DNA of 64,000 bases from Kushneria aurantia DSM 21353 (GCF_000382245.1 NZ_KB907873.1:1-64000), one strand, 5' to 3'; numbered from the stretch's first letter, positions 17,370-27,346 are shown. Made by a program: numbers and translations. The notes: generated by a model not told the origin, from the sequence alone.

Positions 17370-19292
17370 CTACTGCGACTTGCGTACGCGCAGGTACCAC
17401 TCGGAGAGCAACCGCACCTGCTTTTCGGTGTAGCCACGGGCCTTCATGCGATCGACGAAATCCTCGTGCTTGCGACGATCGGCACTGGAGGCCTTGGCGT
17501 TGAAGGAGATCACCGGCAGCAGCTCCTCGGTGTTGGCGAACATCTTGTGCTCGATCACACCGCGCAGCTTTTCGTAGGACTGCCAGCCGGGGTTGCGCCC
17601 CTCGTTCTGGGCGCGCGCGCGCAGCACGAAGTTGACCACCTCATGGCGGAAATCCTTGGGATTGGAGATGCCGGCCGGCTTCTCGATCTTCTCCAGCTCC
17701 TCGTTGAGCGACTGGCGGTCGAGCAGTTCGCCGGTCTCCGGGTCGCGATACTCCTGATCCTGAATCCAGAAGTCGGCATAGGTCACGTAGCGATCGAAGA
17801 TGTTCTGGCCGTACTCGGAGTAGGACTCCAGATAGGCGGTCTGAATCTCCTTGCCGATGAAGTCGACGTAGCGCGGCGCAAGGAACTCCTTGATAAAGCG
17901 CAGATAGCGGTCGTGCATCTCGGCGGGCAGCTGCTCCTGCTCGAGACGCTGTTCCAGCACGTAGAGCAGATGCACCGGGTTGGCCGCCACCTCGGTGGAG
18001 TCGAAGTTGAATACCCTCGAGAGGATCTTGAAGGCGAAACGGGTCGACAGCCCCTCCATACCCTCGTCGACCCCGGCGGCGTCGCGGTACTCCTGGATCG
18101 AGCGGGCGCGCGGGTCGGTGTCCTTGAGATTCTGACCGTCGTAGACCCGCATCTTGGAGTAGATGCTGGAATTTTCCGGCTCCTTGAGGCGCGACAGCAC
18201 CGAGAACTGCGCCAGCATACGCAGCGTATCCGGCGCGCAGGGCGCCGCGGAGAGCGAAGAGTGCTCGAGCAGTTTCTCGTAGATCTTCATCTCCTCGGAG
18301 ATGCGCAGGGTATAGGGCACCTTGACGATGTAGACGCGGTCGAGAAAGGCCTCGTTGTTGCGGTTATTGCGAAACTGCTGCCACTCGGATTCGTTGGAGT
18401 GAGCCAGAATCACGCCGTCGAAGGGAATCGCCCCCATCCCCTCGGTGGGGTTGTAGTTGCCCTCCTGGGTGGCGGTCAGCAGCGGATGCAGCACCTTGAT
18501 CGGCGCCTTGAACATCTCGACGAACTCCATCAACCCCTGGTTGGCGCGGCACAGCCCGCCGGAGAAACTGTAGGCGTCGGGGTCATCCTGGGAGTAGAGC
18601 TCGAGCTTTCTGATATCCACCTTGCCGACCAGCGAGGAGATATCCTGGTTGTTCTCGTCACCGGGCTCGGTCTTGGAGATGGCGATCTGGTTGAGCCGCG
18701 AGGGGTAGACCTTCACCACCCGAAAGCGCGAGATATCACCGCCATATTCGCGCAGCCGCTTGGCTGCCCATGGCGACATCACGCTCTTCAGGTAGCGCCG
18801 CGCAATGCCATACTCCTGCTCGATCATCTCGCCATCTTCATCGGCGTTGAAAAGTCCCAGCGGTGACTCCTGCACCGGCGAGTCCTTGATGGCGTAGAAC
18901 GGCACCTTCTCCATCAGCGCCTTGAGCCGCTCGGCAATCGAGGATTTGCCGCCGCCCACCGGCCCCAGCAGATAGAGCACCTGCTTGCGCTCCTCCAGCC
19001 CCTGGGCGGCATGGCGGAAGTAGGCGACGATCTGCTCGATCGCCTCCTCCATGCCGTAGAACTCCTCGAAGGCGGGGTAGCGGCGGATCACGCGGTTGGA
19101 GAAGATACGCGACAGGCGCGGGCTCCGGGCGGTGTCGATCACCTCCGGCTCGCCGATCGCCTCGAGCATGCGCTCGGCGGCGCTGGCGTAGGCCGAGGGG
19201 TCACGGCGGCAGAGTTCCAGATACTCAGGGAGGCTCATCTCCTCCTGAAGCGTGCGTTCGAAGCGGTGCTGCACATGATCGAAAATGCTCAT
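17370..19292 (-). CDS. prkA: PrkA family serine protein kinase (YeaG-like)
   Basis: A 640-residue protein matching E. coli YeaG (644). The N-terminal AAA+ part carries Walker A GPVGGGKS (110-117) and a SNESEWQQFRNNRNNEAFLDR segment; the C-terminal PrkA kinase-like domain follows (from about residue 400). PrkA proteins have been described both as kinases and as AAA+ proteases. The ATG at 19292 has AGGAG 6 bases upstream; the earlier ATG at 19298 abuts the same AGGAG and is unlikely. In E. coli the operon depends on RpoS; no clear promoter was identified in the 250-base gap upstream. Confidence 0.95.
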   Translation of the reverse strand: MSIFDHVQHRFERTLQEEMSLPEYLELCRRDPSAYASAAERMLEAIGEPEVIDTARSPRLSRIFSNRVIRRYPAFEEFYGMEEAIEQIVAYFRHAAQGLEERKQVLYLLGPVGGGKSSIAERLKALMEKVPFYAIKDSPVQESPLGLFNADEDGEMIEQEYGIARRYLKSVMSPWAAKRLREYGGDISRFRVVKVYPSRLNQIAISKTEPGDENNQDISSLVGKVDIRKLELYSQDDPDAYSFSGGLCRANQGLMEFVEMFKAPIKVLHPLLTATQEGNYNPTEGMGAIPFDGVILAHSNESEWQQFRNNRNNEAFLDRVYIVKVPYTLRISEEMKIYEKLLEHSSLSAAPCAPDTLRMLAQFSVLSRLKEPENSSIYSKMRVYDGQNLKDTDPRARSIQEYRDAAGVDEGMEGLSTRFAFKILSRVFNFDSTEVAANPVHLLYVLEQRLEQEQLPAEMHDRYLRFIKEFLAPRYVDFIGKEIQTAYLESYSEYGQNIFDRYVTYADFWIQDQEYRDPETGELLDRQSLNEELEKIEKPAGISNPKDFRHEVVNFVLRARAQNEGRNPGWQSYEKLRGVIEHKMFANTEELLPVISFNAKASSADRRKHEDFVDRMKARGYTEKQVRLLSEWYLRVRKSQ

Positions 19293-19542
19293 GGACATCT
19301 CCTGAAAACCGGCAGCCGCCACAAGAAAACGGCCACCCTGGGTCAATCGGTCACTGGAGCGCTCCCACTGTCAAATGGCTCTTCCTTTCGCATCGGCAGG
19401 AAAACGCAGGTCACTTTATCGGCCTCACCGTGGCGCCCCGTCGTGACGAAGGCGCCGTATCGGCGCTACAAGTGAATGTGGCGGACGTCGCTCGCGCGAT
19501 GGCCCTGCGTTGAATCGGGTGAAGGTAATATCAGCAATATCA

Positions 19543-20634
19543 CTATCTGCCGTTTTGTGCCAGCACCTCCTCGAGATCGCCGAGCAGTGAATCGATCAGC
19601 TCCGTCGACGTATTCCAACTGCACACCAGCCGCACGCCGCCCTCACCAATGAAGGTGTAGAAGGTCCAGCCGCGCGCGCGCAGCCCTTCGATCGTTGCTG
19701 CCGGCAGCTCGAGGAAAACGCTGTTGGCCTGTGCCGGAAACATGGTGTGAATACCCAGCTCGGCGGCGCCCGATGCCAGCCGCGTCGCCATGGCGTTGGC
19801 GTGGCGAGCGTTGTCGAGCCAGACATCGTTTTCCAAAAGCCCTAGCCAGGGGGCGGTCATGAAGCGCATCTTGGAAGCCAGCTGGCCCGCCTGCTTGCAG
19901 CGGTATTCGAAGTCAAGCGCCATCCCACGATCGAAAAAGATGATCGCCTCGCCGAAGGCGAGCCCGTTCTTGGTGCCGGAGAAACAGAGTACATCGACGC
20001 CGGCGCGCCAGGTGATATCGGCGGGCGAGACCTCGAGTGCGGCACAGGCGTTGGCAAAGCGGGCACCATCCATGTGAATACGCAGATCGTGGCGGTCGGC
20101 CACTTCGCGAATGGCTTTCAGCTCATCGAGGCTATAGACCGTGCCGACCTCGGTTGCCTGGGTCAGCGAGACCACTTTGGGGCGCGGATAGTGGATATCG
20201 CTGCGGCGCGTCACCATGCGCTCGATCCCCTCGGGGGTGACCTTGCCGTGAGCGCCCTCGACGGTCAGCAGCTTGGAGCCGTTGGAGAAAAACTCCGGGC
20301 CGCCGCACTCGTCGGTCTCGATATGTGCCAGTTGATGGCTGATAACGCTATGGTAGGACTGGCACAGCGATGCCAGCGCCAGCGAGTTGGCGGCGGTGCC
20401 ATTGAAGACGAAAAAGATTTCGCAGTCGGTTTCGAACAGTGTTCGAAAGTGCTCGGCGGCGCGCTCGGTCCATTCGTCGTTGCCATAGGCCAGGTCATCG
20501 AGCTGGTTGGCGCGGATCAGATACGCCATCGCCTGCGGACAGATACCCGAGGTGTTGTCGCTGGCGAGAAAGCGCGGCTTCACTACATCGAGATCATCGA
20601 TACTGAGTGCGCCACTCATGCTGCTGGTTGTCAT
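19543..20634 (-). CDS. ltaE: Low-specificity L-threonine aldolase
   Basis: A 363-residue PLP-dependent fold-type I enzyme that cleaves L-threonine or L-allo-threonine to glycine and acetaldehyde. It begins with the substrate-binding FLASDNTSGICPQAM, contains VFNGTAANSLAL for PLP phosphate binding, HMDGARFANA with the PLP-pyridine Asp (residue 189) and the Schiff-base Lys at 222 in FSGTKNG. The size is near the usual 335-360. It stands alone on the minus strand between prkA and the tRNA cluster. Confidence 0.94.
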   Translation of the reverse strand: MTTSSMSGALSIDDLDVVKPRFLASDNTSGICPQAMAYLIRANQLDDLAYGNDEWTERAAEHFRTLFETDCEIFFVFNGTAANSLALASLCQSYHSVISHQLAHIETDECGGPEFFSNGSKLLTVEGAHGKVTPEGIERMVTRRSDIHYPRPKVVSLTQATEVGTVYSLDELKAIREVADRHDLRIHMDGARFANACAALEVSPADITWRAGVDVLCFSGTKNGLAFGEAIIFFDRGMALDFEYRCKQAGQLASKMRFMTAPWLGLLENDVWLDNARHANAMATRLASGAAELGIHTMFPAQANSVFLELPAATIEGLRARGWTFYTFIGEGGVRLVCSWNTSTELIDSLLGDLEEVLAQNGR

Positions 20635-20824
20635 GGTCCTGCTTCCACTGCTTTTTATTACCCTCGACCGAGGATCTCACCCGGTCGCATGAGCCTATAG
20701 CATCAGACGTGGGTACTGGCAGTGCAAGTGGTAATCACGCAATGAGGTGCGGTCCACCCGGGACGGCAGCGTAAAACACGCAAAAGAAGCAGGTGATGTT
20801 CAGAACGGGCCAACAAAGGAAGAG

Positions 20825-20901
20825 TGGCGGACCGGACGGGACTCGAACCCGCGACCTCCGGCGTGACAGGCCGGCATTCTAACCAGCTGAACTACCGGTC
20901 C
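20825..20901 (-). tRNA. tRNA-Asp(GTC), copy 3 of the cluster
   Basis: A 77-nt tRNA with encoded CCA. Acceptor stem GGACCGG/CCGGTCC; anticodon stem CCGGC/GCCGG with loop CTGTCAC, anticodon GTC. Last gene of the Val-Asp-Asp-Val-Asp cluster in transcription order; it differs from the other two Asp copies by one D-arm base. Confidence 0.97.
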
Positions 20902-20988
20902 GCGTCTTGTTTCCATTCGACGATGTCTTGTCTCTATCTGATGATAGAAAGTATTCGACGATAGAAAGCGGGCATCATCGGATGATGA

Positions 20989-21065
20989 TGGTGGGTGGTA
21001 CAGGACTCGAACCTGTGACCCCCAGCATGTGAGGCTGGTGCTCTAACCGGCTGAGCTAACCACCC
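20989..21065 (-). tRNA. tRNA-Val(CAC)
   Basis: A 77-nt tRNA with encoded CCA; acceptor stem GGGTGGT/ACCACCC and anticodon loop CTCACAT, anticodon CAC. It is closely related in sequence to the tRNA-Val(TAC) at 21408 and may derive from it. A CATCATC/GATGATG inverted repeat overlaps and follows its 3' end. Confidence 0.95.
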
Positions 21066-21137
21066 GCAATTCGATCCGCTATTGCCCCGAACAGCAGCGT
21101 TCGAGTTCATTACAGCGGTATCGAGGGGAAATTCGAA

Positions 21138-21214
21138 TGGCGGACCGGACGGGACTCGAACCCGCGACCTCCGGCGTGACAGGCCGGCATTCTAACCAAC
21201 TGAACTACCGGTCC
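21138..21214 (-). tRNA. tRNA-Asp(GTC), copy 2 of the cluster
   Basis: A 77-nt tRNA with encoded CCA, anticodon GTC, identical over its length to the copy at 21249. The two are separated by 34 bases, as expected for a recent tandem duplication. Confidence 0.97.
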
Positions 21215-21248
21215 ACTCGTTTCGAAAATGCGCACTGGAATGAAGAGA

Positions 21249-21325
21249 TGGCGGACCGGACGGGACTCGAACCCGCGACCTCCGGCGTGACAGGCCGGCA
21301 TTCTAACCAACTGAACTACCGGTCC
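21249..21325 (-). tRNA. tRNA-Asp(GTC), copy 1 of the cluster
   Basis: A 77-nt tRNA with encoded CCA and anticodon GTC. Second gene of the minus-strand cluster after tRNA-Val(TAC). Confidence 0.97.
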
Positions 21326-21407
21326 GCATACGACTCTTCAAGAGTGCACCATGACAAGGCGGAACATCCATCGATCAGTGACCGTTCGAACCCGTCGTTT
21401 CGAGCGA

Positions 21408-21483
21408 TGGTGGGTGGTACTGGGCTCGAACCAGTGACCCCCAGCTTGTAAGGCTGGTGCTCTTCCAACTGAGCTAACCACCC
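21408..21483 (-). tRNA. tRNA-Val(TAC)
   Basis: A 76-nt tRNA with encoded CCA; anticodon stem CCAGC/GCTGG with loop CTTACAA, anticodon TAC. It is the promoter-proximal gene of the cluster; a good sigma-70 promoter begins 20 bases upstream. Confidence 0.97.
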
Positions 21484-21502
21484 GTCTCGTCATGTGGCGC
21501 GT

Positions 21503-21530
21503 ATATTACCGGCCACAGCTGAAAAGTCAA
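21503..21530 (-). promoter_or_regulatory. Promoter of the Val/Asp tRNA cluster
   Basis: On the minus strand TTGACT (plus 21525-21530) and TAATAT (plus 21503-21508) are 16 bases apart, and the first tRNA starts about 20 bases beyond the -10. A GC-containing discriminator follows. Confidence 0.75.
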
Positions 21531-21605
21531 ACGCTTCCTTGCCGCGCGAGAGGGTACGAAAACAGCGTTGCGTAATCCGCTGCGCTGCGCGGTCAACGGG
21601 TTGAC

Positions 21606-22520
21606 TCAGGAGCCCTCTGCGGCCATCAGGTTGACGCTTTCAATACGGTCGCGCTGCATGCGCTGCTGCTTCTCTTCAAGGCCGTGAAAATCGAACAGAT
21701 CGCGGTCGGCAAGCTGCGAAGGCGCGATATTGGTGATCGCCCGAAACATGCTCTCGATACGCCCGGGGTGCTTTTTCTCCCAGTCGGCGAGCATCTCCTT
21801 GACCACCTGGCGCTGCAGGTTCTCCTGACTGCCGCAAAGATTGCAGGGAATGATGGGAAACCCCATCGCTTCGGAGAAGTCGGCGATGTCCGCCTCGGCA
21901 CAGTAGGCCAGCGGCCGGATCACCAGGTTGCGGCCGTCGTCGGAGAGCAGCTTGGGCGGCATCGACTTCAGCGAACCGCCGAAGAACATATTGAGAAAGA
22001 GCGTCTCCAGCATGTCGTCGCGGTGGTGGCCAAGCGCGATCTTGTTGGCGCCGATCTCCTCGGCGAAGCCGTAGAGGGTGCCACGCCGCAGCCGCGAGCA
22101 GAGCGCACAGGTGGTCTTGCCCTCCGGCACCTTCTCCTTGACGATCGAATAGGTATCACGCTCGACGATGTGATATTCGATACCCAGCGCGCGGAGATAC
22201 TCCGGCAGCACGTGCTCGGGAAAGCCGGGCTGCTTCTGGTCCATATTGACCGCCACCAGTTCGAAGTCGACCGGTGCGTTACGCTGCAGATTGCGCAGAA
22301 TCTCCAGCATGGTGTAGGAGTCCTTGCCACCGGAGAGGCACACCATGACGCGATCGCCAGCGTTGATCATGGCGTAATCGATGATGGCGTTGCCCACCTG
22401 GCGACGCAGCCGCTTCTGCAGCTTGTTGAACTCGCGTTTCTCTTTGGCCGCGGCACTGGGCGCCGAGCCATGATGCAGATCCATTTCCGGCATGACAGTA
22501 ACTTCGGTGTGATGCGACAT
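21606..22520 (-). CDS. ttcA: tRNA 2-thiocytidine(32) synthetase TtcA
   Basis: A 304-residue PP-loop ATPase that thiolates C32 of certain tRNAs using an Fe-S cluster. The PP-loop motif SGGKDS lies at 63-68, cluster-ligand cysteines at CALC (138, 141) and in [10 protein letters not shown] (226, 229). The ATG at 22520 (MSHHTEVTV) is taken; an ATG 18 bases further upstream is also in frame. It is divergent from crbS with a 125-base gap. It adjoins the tRNA cluster, probably by chance. Confidence 0.95.
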   Translation of the reverse strand: MSHHTEVTVMPEMDLHHGSAPSAAAKEKREFNKLQKRLRRQVGNAIIDYAMINAGDRVMVCLSGGKDSYTMLEILRNLQRNAPVDFELVAVNMDQKQPGFPEHVLPEYLRALGIEYHIVERDTYSIVKEKVPEGKTTCALCSRLRRGTLYGFAEEIGANKIALGHHRDDMLETLFLNMFFGGSLKSMPPKLLSDDGRNLVIRPLAYCAEADIADFSEAMGFPIIPCNLCGSQENLQRQVVKEMLADWEKKHPGRIESMFRAITNIAPSQLADRDLFDFHGLEEKQQRMQRDRIESVNLMAAEGS

Positions 22521-22645
22521 TGGCGCCAAGTTTATCATCGCGGGCAGCGGCGGATGAAATCGCCGGGACCGACTGGCCTTTCCCGGTAATACAAAAGCAT
22601 CGTCGGCGCCGAGCAGAGCGCCACATTCAGGCAGGGATCATCACC

Positions 22646-25600
22646 ATGTTTCAGGGCTGGCTTCTGGTCACCATCGCACTTTTCTACATCGCCACGCTGT
22701 TCGCCATTGCCTGGCGCGGCGACCGGCGCGCCAGGCGGCTGGGGCCGGCGCGCCGGCGGCCAATGGTCTACAGCCTGGCACTGGCGGTCTACTGCACTTC
22801 CTGGACCTTCTACGGCAGCGTGGGCCAGGTATCACAGTCGGGACTGCAGTATCTGAGTATCTTCCTCGGCCCGGTTCTCGCCTTTTTGCTGTTCTGGCCG
22901 GTATTGGCCAAGATGATCCGCGTCGCCAAGCATCAGAACGTCACCTCGATCGCCGACTTCATTGCCTCACGCTACGGCAAGAACCAGGCACTGGCAGCAC
23001 TGGCCAGCCTGGTGGCGCTACTCGGCACCCTGCCCTACCTCGCCCTGCAGCTGAAGGCGATGGCCGCCGGCTTCACGGTCATGACGGCCGACAACGATGT
23101 CGTGCGCTCGCCGCTGTGGGGCGACACCGCCTTCTACGTCGCCGCTCTGATGGCACTGTTCGCCATTCTGTTCGGCACCCGACATACCGACGCCACCGAG
23201 CACCACGAGGGGCTGATCCAGGCGATCGCCTTCGAGTCGGTGGTCAAGCTGGCCGCCTTCGTGCTGCTGGGCGGGATCGTCACCTGGGGCACCTTCGGTG
23301 GCCTTGGCGACCTGTCGCAGCGGGCCATCGACGATCTGGCCAGCGGCAGTCATTTCAGCAGCGCCACCTTCGGTCAGGGCTTCTGGACCCAGACGCTGCT
23401 GGCCCTGCTGGCGGTTTTCTGCATTCCGCGCCAGTTCCACGTTACCGTGGTGGAGAACACCAGCGCCGACGACAGCGCCCGCGCCCGCTGGCTGTTCCCG
23501 CTTTACATGATCGCCGCCGGCTTTTTCGTGCTGCCGATGGGCATTGCCGCCATGACCCTGTTTGGCGGCAGCGATCTGGACAGCGACAACTGGTTACTCT
23601 ATCTGGCGCTGGCTCTCGACCAGCCGTGGCTGACCATCGTCACCTTTATTGGCGGCTTTGCTGCCGCCAGCGGCATGGTCATCATGGCGGCAATAACGCT
23701 GTCGATCATGATCGCCAACGAGGTGGTCATTCCGCTGCTTTTGCGCTTCAAGGGCTTCGATGCCCACCACGGCGACTATGCTCGCTGGGTGCTGCGTATC
23801 CGCCGCGTCATTATCGTTGCCACGCTGGCGCTCGCCTGGGGATTCTATCGGCTGGTCGCCCCGGCCAACTCGCTGGCCAGCCTCGGCATCCTGTCGCTGG
23901 CGGCGCTGGCTCAGTTGGCTCCCGCCCTGATCGGCGGGCTCTACTGGAAACGTGGCAACTGGCTGGGTGTCTCCAGCGGCATGACGCTGGGTTTTCTGAT
24001 CTGGGGCTGGACGCTGCTGCTGCCGACCCTGGTACGTGCCGGCCTGTTCGACTTTCCTCTCGACGCGGGACCGTTGGGCATTGCGCTGCTCAGCCCCACC
24101 AATCTACTCGGGCTGTCGCTCGATGACCCGACCACTCAGGGCGTGCTGCTGTCGCTGGGGGTCAATCTGTTCTGCTATATCCTCGTGTCGCAGTTGACTA
24201 CGCCGCGAGTGGTTGAACGCATTCAGGCCTCGCTGTTCGTCGACAGCGCCGATACCCATCAGCCGCGGCTCAACCGCCCGTGGCGCGGCAACACCACGGT
24301 GGGCGACCTGAAAAGTCTGGCGCGGCGTTTTCTCAACGAGGATCAGGTCGAACGCGCCTTCAGCGACTATGGCTGGCGCTATCAACAGCGCCTGGAGGCC
24401 AATATGCGCGCCTCTATCGACATGGTCGGCTTCACCGAAAGACTGCTCTCCTCGGCAATCGGCGCCTCCTCGGCGCGCATCGTGGTCAACTCGGCGCTGT
24501 CAGGACGCGACGTATCGATCTCCGATGTGGTGTCGATCGTCGACGAAGCCTCCCAGGTGCTGGAGTTCAACCGCTCGCTTTTGCAGGCCACCGTCGAGAA
24601 CATCAACCAGGGTGTGATGGTGGTCGACTACAAGCTGCGCATCGTGGTGTGGAATCAGCGCTATCTGGAACTTTTCCGCTTTCCCGACCATCTGGTGCGG
24701 GTCGGCGAACCGATCGAGCGCATCTTTCTCTATAACGCCGAGCACGGCGAGTACGGTCCCGGCGACCCTCATGAGCACGTGCGACTGCTGATGGACAATA
24801 TCCGCAGCGGCCGCGCTCATCACTACCAGCGCTACCGCCAGGACAACAGCGTGCTCGACATCCACGGCAACCCCATGGCCGGCGGCGGCTTCGTCTACAC
24901 CTACCAGGACGTGACCGAGCAGAAGCGCACCGAGGAGGCGCTGATTCGCTCGGAGAACAACATCCGTATCTATACCGACAACGTGCCGGCGCTGATCGCC
25001 TACTTTGATCGCGACTGCCACTACCTGTTTACCAACCGCGCCTACGAAACGGCAATGGAAGTCGATCGCCTACAGGCGATCGGCAAGCGCGCCGAGGACA
25101 TCATGCCGGTTTCACAGTGGCGCGAACGCGCCCCCTGGATGCAGCGCGCGCTGAACGGCGAGCGGGTCTCCTGGGAGCTGTCGCAGCGCGATCGCGAAGG
25201 CGGCACCCGCTATATGCTGGCCACCTATACGCCGCACTTCGGTGAGGGCGGCCGGGTGCTGGGGTTTTTCGCCCTCTACCAGGACATCACCGAGCGCCGG
25301 CTGGCGGAGATCGCCCTGCGCGAAACCAACGAAAACCTCGAGGAGCGGGTGCGCGATCGCACCCACGAGCTTTCCGAGCTCAACGACGCGCTGCGCAAGG
25401 AGAATCGGGTGCGCTCGGAGGCCGAACAGGCGCTGCGCCAGGCCAAACAGGTGGCGGAGAACGCTAACGCCTCCAAGACCCGCTTTCTGGCCGCCGCCAG
25501 CCACGACCTGCTGCAGCCGCTCAACGCCGCACGGCTGTTCACCTCGGCGCTGACTCAGCGCCTCGAGCAGAGCGAGCACCACGACACCCTGCTGCACATC

Positions 25601-26587
25601 GATAACTCGTTGCAGGCCGCCGAAGAGCTCTTGAGCACCCTGCTGGATATCTCCAAGCTCGACTCCGGCGCCCTCACGGCGAGGCGTCAGGTGTTCGCCC
25701 TCGACGACGTCATGCGCCCGCTCTACGCCGAGTTCTCGGTAATGGCCCAGGATCGCGGCCTCGAACTGGACATGGTCGAGACCCGCGCGGTGATCGACAG
25801 CGACCCTCAGATGCTGCGCCGTATCGTGCAGAATTTTCTCTCCAACGCGCTGCGCTACACCCAGTACGGCCGCGTACTGCTGGGCTGCCGGCGGCGCGGC
25901 GAGCGCCTCGCCATCGAGGTATGGGATACCGGCCCGGGCATACCCGAGGCGAAGCAGACGGAGATCTTCCAGGAGTTTCGTCGTCTCGATCAGAAATCGC
26001 GCCATCGCGAAAGCGAAAAGGGGCTGGGGCTGGGGCTGTCGATCGCCGACCGTATGGCCAGGGTGCTCGACCATCCCATCAGCGTCCGTTCGCGAGAGGG
26101 ACACGGCACCGTTTTTGCCCTGACCGTGCCGCTCAAGCGCGGCGAAGCGCCCGATCGCCGCTCAACGCAGGAGAAGCAGCGCAGCGCCGGCAATCGCATC
26201 GGCGGCGCGCGGGTGCTGTGTATCGACAACGAACGCATGACGCTGGAGGGCATGAAGGCGATGCTGGAGGGATGGCAGTGCGAGGTCTTCACCGCCACCT
26301 CGATCGGTGGCGCACGCTCGGTGCTGCGCAACATGGACGGCGAGCCGGACGCCGTGCTGGCCGACTACCATCTCGAAAACGAGGTGACCGGCCTGATGGC
26401 GCTGGAGGCGCTTACCGAACGTTTTGAAGGAGACGTGCCGGGCATCGTGATTACCGCCGACCGCACCGAGGAGGTGGCCGACGAGGTCAAGCGCGCCGGC
26501 TATCAGCTGCTCAACAAGCCGGTACGGCCGGCAGCGCTGCGGGCGCTGCTGACCCGCACGCTACAGGCCCACAGGCGCCTGCATTGA
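22646..26587 (+). CDS. crbS: CrbS-type hybrid sensor histidine kinase with SSS transporter domain
   Basis: A 1313-residue protein. Residues about 1-540 form a sodium/solute symporter-like (SLC5) domain with about 13 membrane spans, beginning MFQGWLLVTIALFYI. Then come a linker (probable STAC-like region), two PAS modules (about 645-770 and 780-900), a coiled segment, a HisKA domain with the phospho-acceptor His953 in ASHDLLQP, a HATPase domain (WDTGPGIPE and EKGLGLGLSI), and a C-terminal receiver with Asp1240. This order is that of Vibrio CrbS and Pseudomonas MxtR, sensors that switch on acetate use. crbR and acs lie directly downstream on the other strand. A longer upstream open frame was discarded; the ATG at 22646 follows GGCAGGG. 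Confidence 0.93.
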   Translation: MFQGWLLVTIALFYIATLFAIAWRGDRRARRLGPARRRPMVYSLALAVYCTSWTFYGSVGQVSQSGLQYLSIFLGPVLAFLLFWPVLAKMIRVAKHQNVTSIADFIASRYGKNQALAALASLVALLGTLPYLALQLKAMAAGFTVMTADNDVVRSPLWGDTAFYVAALMALFAILFGTRHTDATEHHEGLIQAIAFESVVKLAAFVLLGGIVTWGTFGGLGDLSQRAIDDLASGSHFSSATFGQGFWTQTLLALLAVFCIPRQFHVTVVENTSADDSARARWLFPLYMIAAGFFVLPMGIAAMTLFGGSDLDSDNWLLYLALALDQPWLTIVTFIGGFAAASGMVIMAAITLSIMIANEVVIPLLLRFKGFDAHHGDYARWVLRIRRVIIVATLALAWGFYRLVAPANSLASLGILSLAALAQLAPALIGGLYWKRGNWLGVSSGMTLGFLIWGWTLLLPTLVRAGLFDFPLDAGPLGIALLSPTNLLGLSLDDPTTQGVLLSLGVNLFCYILVSQLTTPRVVERIQASLFVDSADTHQPRLNRPWRGNTTVGDLKSLARRFLNEDQVERAFSDYGWRYQQRLEANMRASIDMVGFTERLLSSAIGASSARIVVNSALSGRDVSISDVVSIVDEASQVLEFNRSLLQATVENINQGVMVVDYKLRIVVWNQRYLELFRFPDHLVRVGEPIERIFLYNAEHGEYGPGDPHEHVRLLMDNIRSGRAHHYQRYRQDNSVLDIHGNPMAGGGFVYTYQDVTEQKRTEEALIRSENNIRIYTDNVPALIAYFDRDCHYLFTNRAYETAMEVDRLQAIGKRAEDIMPVSQWRERAPWMQRALNGERVSWELSQRDREGGTRYMLATYTPHFGEGGRVLGFFALYQDITERRLAEIALRETNENLEERVRDRTHELSELNDALRKENRVRSEAEQALRQAKQVAENANASKTRFLAAASHDLLQPLNAARLFTSALTQRLEQSEHHDTLLHIDNSLQAAEELLSTLLDISKLDSGALTARRQVFALDDVMRPLYAEFSVMAQDRGLELDMVETRAVIDSDPQMLRRIVQNFLSNALRYTQYGRVLLGCRRRGERLAIEVWDTGPGIPEAKQTEIFQEFRRLDQKSRHRESEKGLGLGLSIADRMARVLDHPISVRSREGHGTVFALTVPLKRGEAPDRRSTQEKQRSAGNRIGGARVLCIDNERMTLEGMKAMLEGWQCEVFTATSIGGARSVLRNMDGEPDAVLADYHLENEVTGLMALEALTERFEGDVPGIVITADRTEEVADEVKRAGYQLLNKPVRPAALRALLTRTLQAHRRLH

Positions 26588-26648
26588 GCGTTACGCCGGG
26601 CGCAGGACCGCAGGACATCGTTCGCGGAACCGACCGACAGGCCGGCGG

Positions 26649-27311
26649 CTACTCCTCGACGCGCTGCGGCTCTACCTCGAGCTTTTGCGCCGCAATGACC
26701 GCCTGAGTGCGCGAGTGCACCCCAAGCTTGCGCAGTATGGCAGTGACGTGCGCCTTGATGGTGGCTTCGGAGACATTGAGATCGTAGGCGATCTGCTTGT
26801 TCAAGAGCCCCTCGGTAAGCATGTTGAGCACGCGAAACTGCTGCGGCGTCAGAGAGGCGATGGCGGCGGCGAATTTTGCCTCTTCCTCGTCACCATCGCC
26901 CAGCTGATCGGCCATCGCCTGAGGCAGCCAGACTTCGCCATCAAGGATGGCGCTGATGCCGCTGGCGATGGTATCCAGCGATGCCGACTTGGGAATGAAA
27001 CCGGAAGCGCCATAGTCCAGCGAACGGCGCACCACCTGCAGCTCCTCGCTGCCGGAGATTACCGCCACCGGAATGTCGGGCATCTGACCGCGCAGCTGAA
27101 TCAGGCCGGAAAAGCCGTGTGCCCCCGGCATACGCAGATCGAGCAGAATCAGGTCAGCATCGGGATGCCGGGTGACCACCTCGATAGTGGCCTCCATGGT
27201 ATCGGCTTCAACGATCTCGGCATTGGCCGCCACCTGCCTTAGCGACTGGGTCAATGCCGCGCGAAAGAGTGGATGATCATCCGCAACGATGAACTTCTGA
27301 GCAAAGGCCAT
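26649..27311 (-). CDS. crbR: CrbR-type LuxR-family response regulator
   Basis: A 220-residue NarL/LuxR-type regulator. The receiver domain holds DD at 11-12 and the phosphorylation site Asp58 in LILLDLRMPG. The C-terminal helix-turn-helix (about 150-210) reads LTPQQFRVLNMLTEG, then NKQIAYDLNVSEATIKAHVTA. It should be the partner of CrbS, encoded convergently 61 bases away, and, by analogy with Vibrio CrbR and Pseudomonas ErdR, activates acs, whose 3' end lies about 300 bases upstream. The pairing is inferred from position and families. Confidence 0.92.
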   Translation of the reverse strand: MAFAQKFIVADDHPLFRAALTQSLRQVAANAEIVEADTMEATIEVVTRHPDADLILLDLRMPGAHGFSGLIQLRGQMPDIPVAVISGSEELQVVRRSLDYGASGFIPKSASLDTIASGISAILDGEVWLPQAMADQLGDGDEEEAKFAAAIASLTPQQFRVLNMLTEGLLNKQIAYDLNVSEATIKAHVTAILRKLGVHSRTQAVIAAQKLEVEPQRVEE

Positions 27312-27346
27312 GCAGTTTCCTCCAGGGTTCCCTTTCTACTCGGGAA

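Noticed and set aside
16176-18866. 896-codon plus-strand open frame
   Set aside because: Antisense to the PrkA, DUF444 and SpoVR genes; His/Val/Leu/Gly-rich product typical of GC-rich shadow frames, no domain recognised.
20825-21483. Regularly spaced repeats that resemble a CRISPR array
   Set aside because: The repeats are tRNA-Asp and tRNA-Val genes with full cloverleaf stems.
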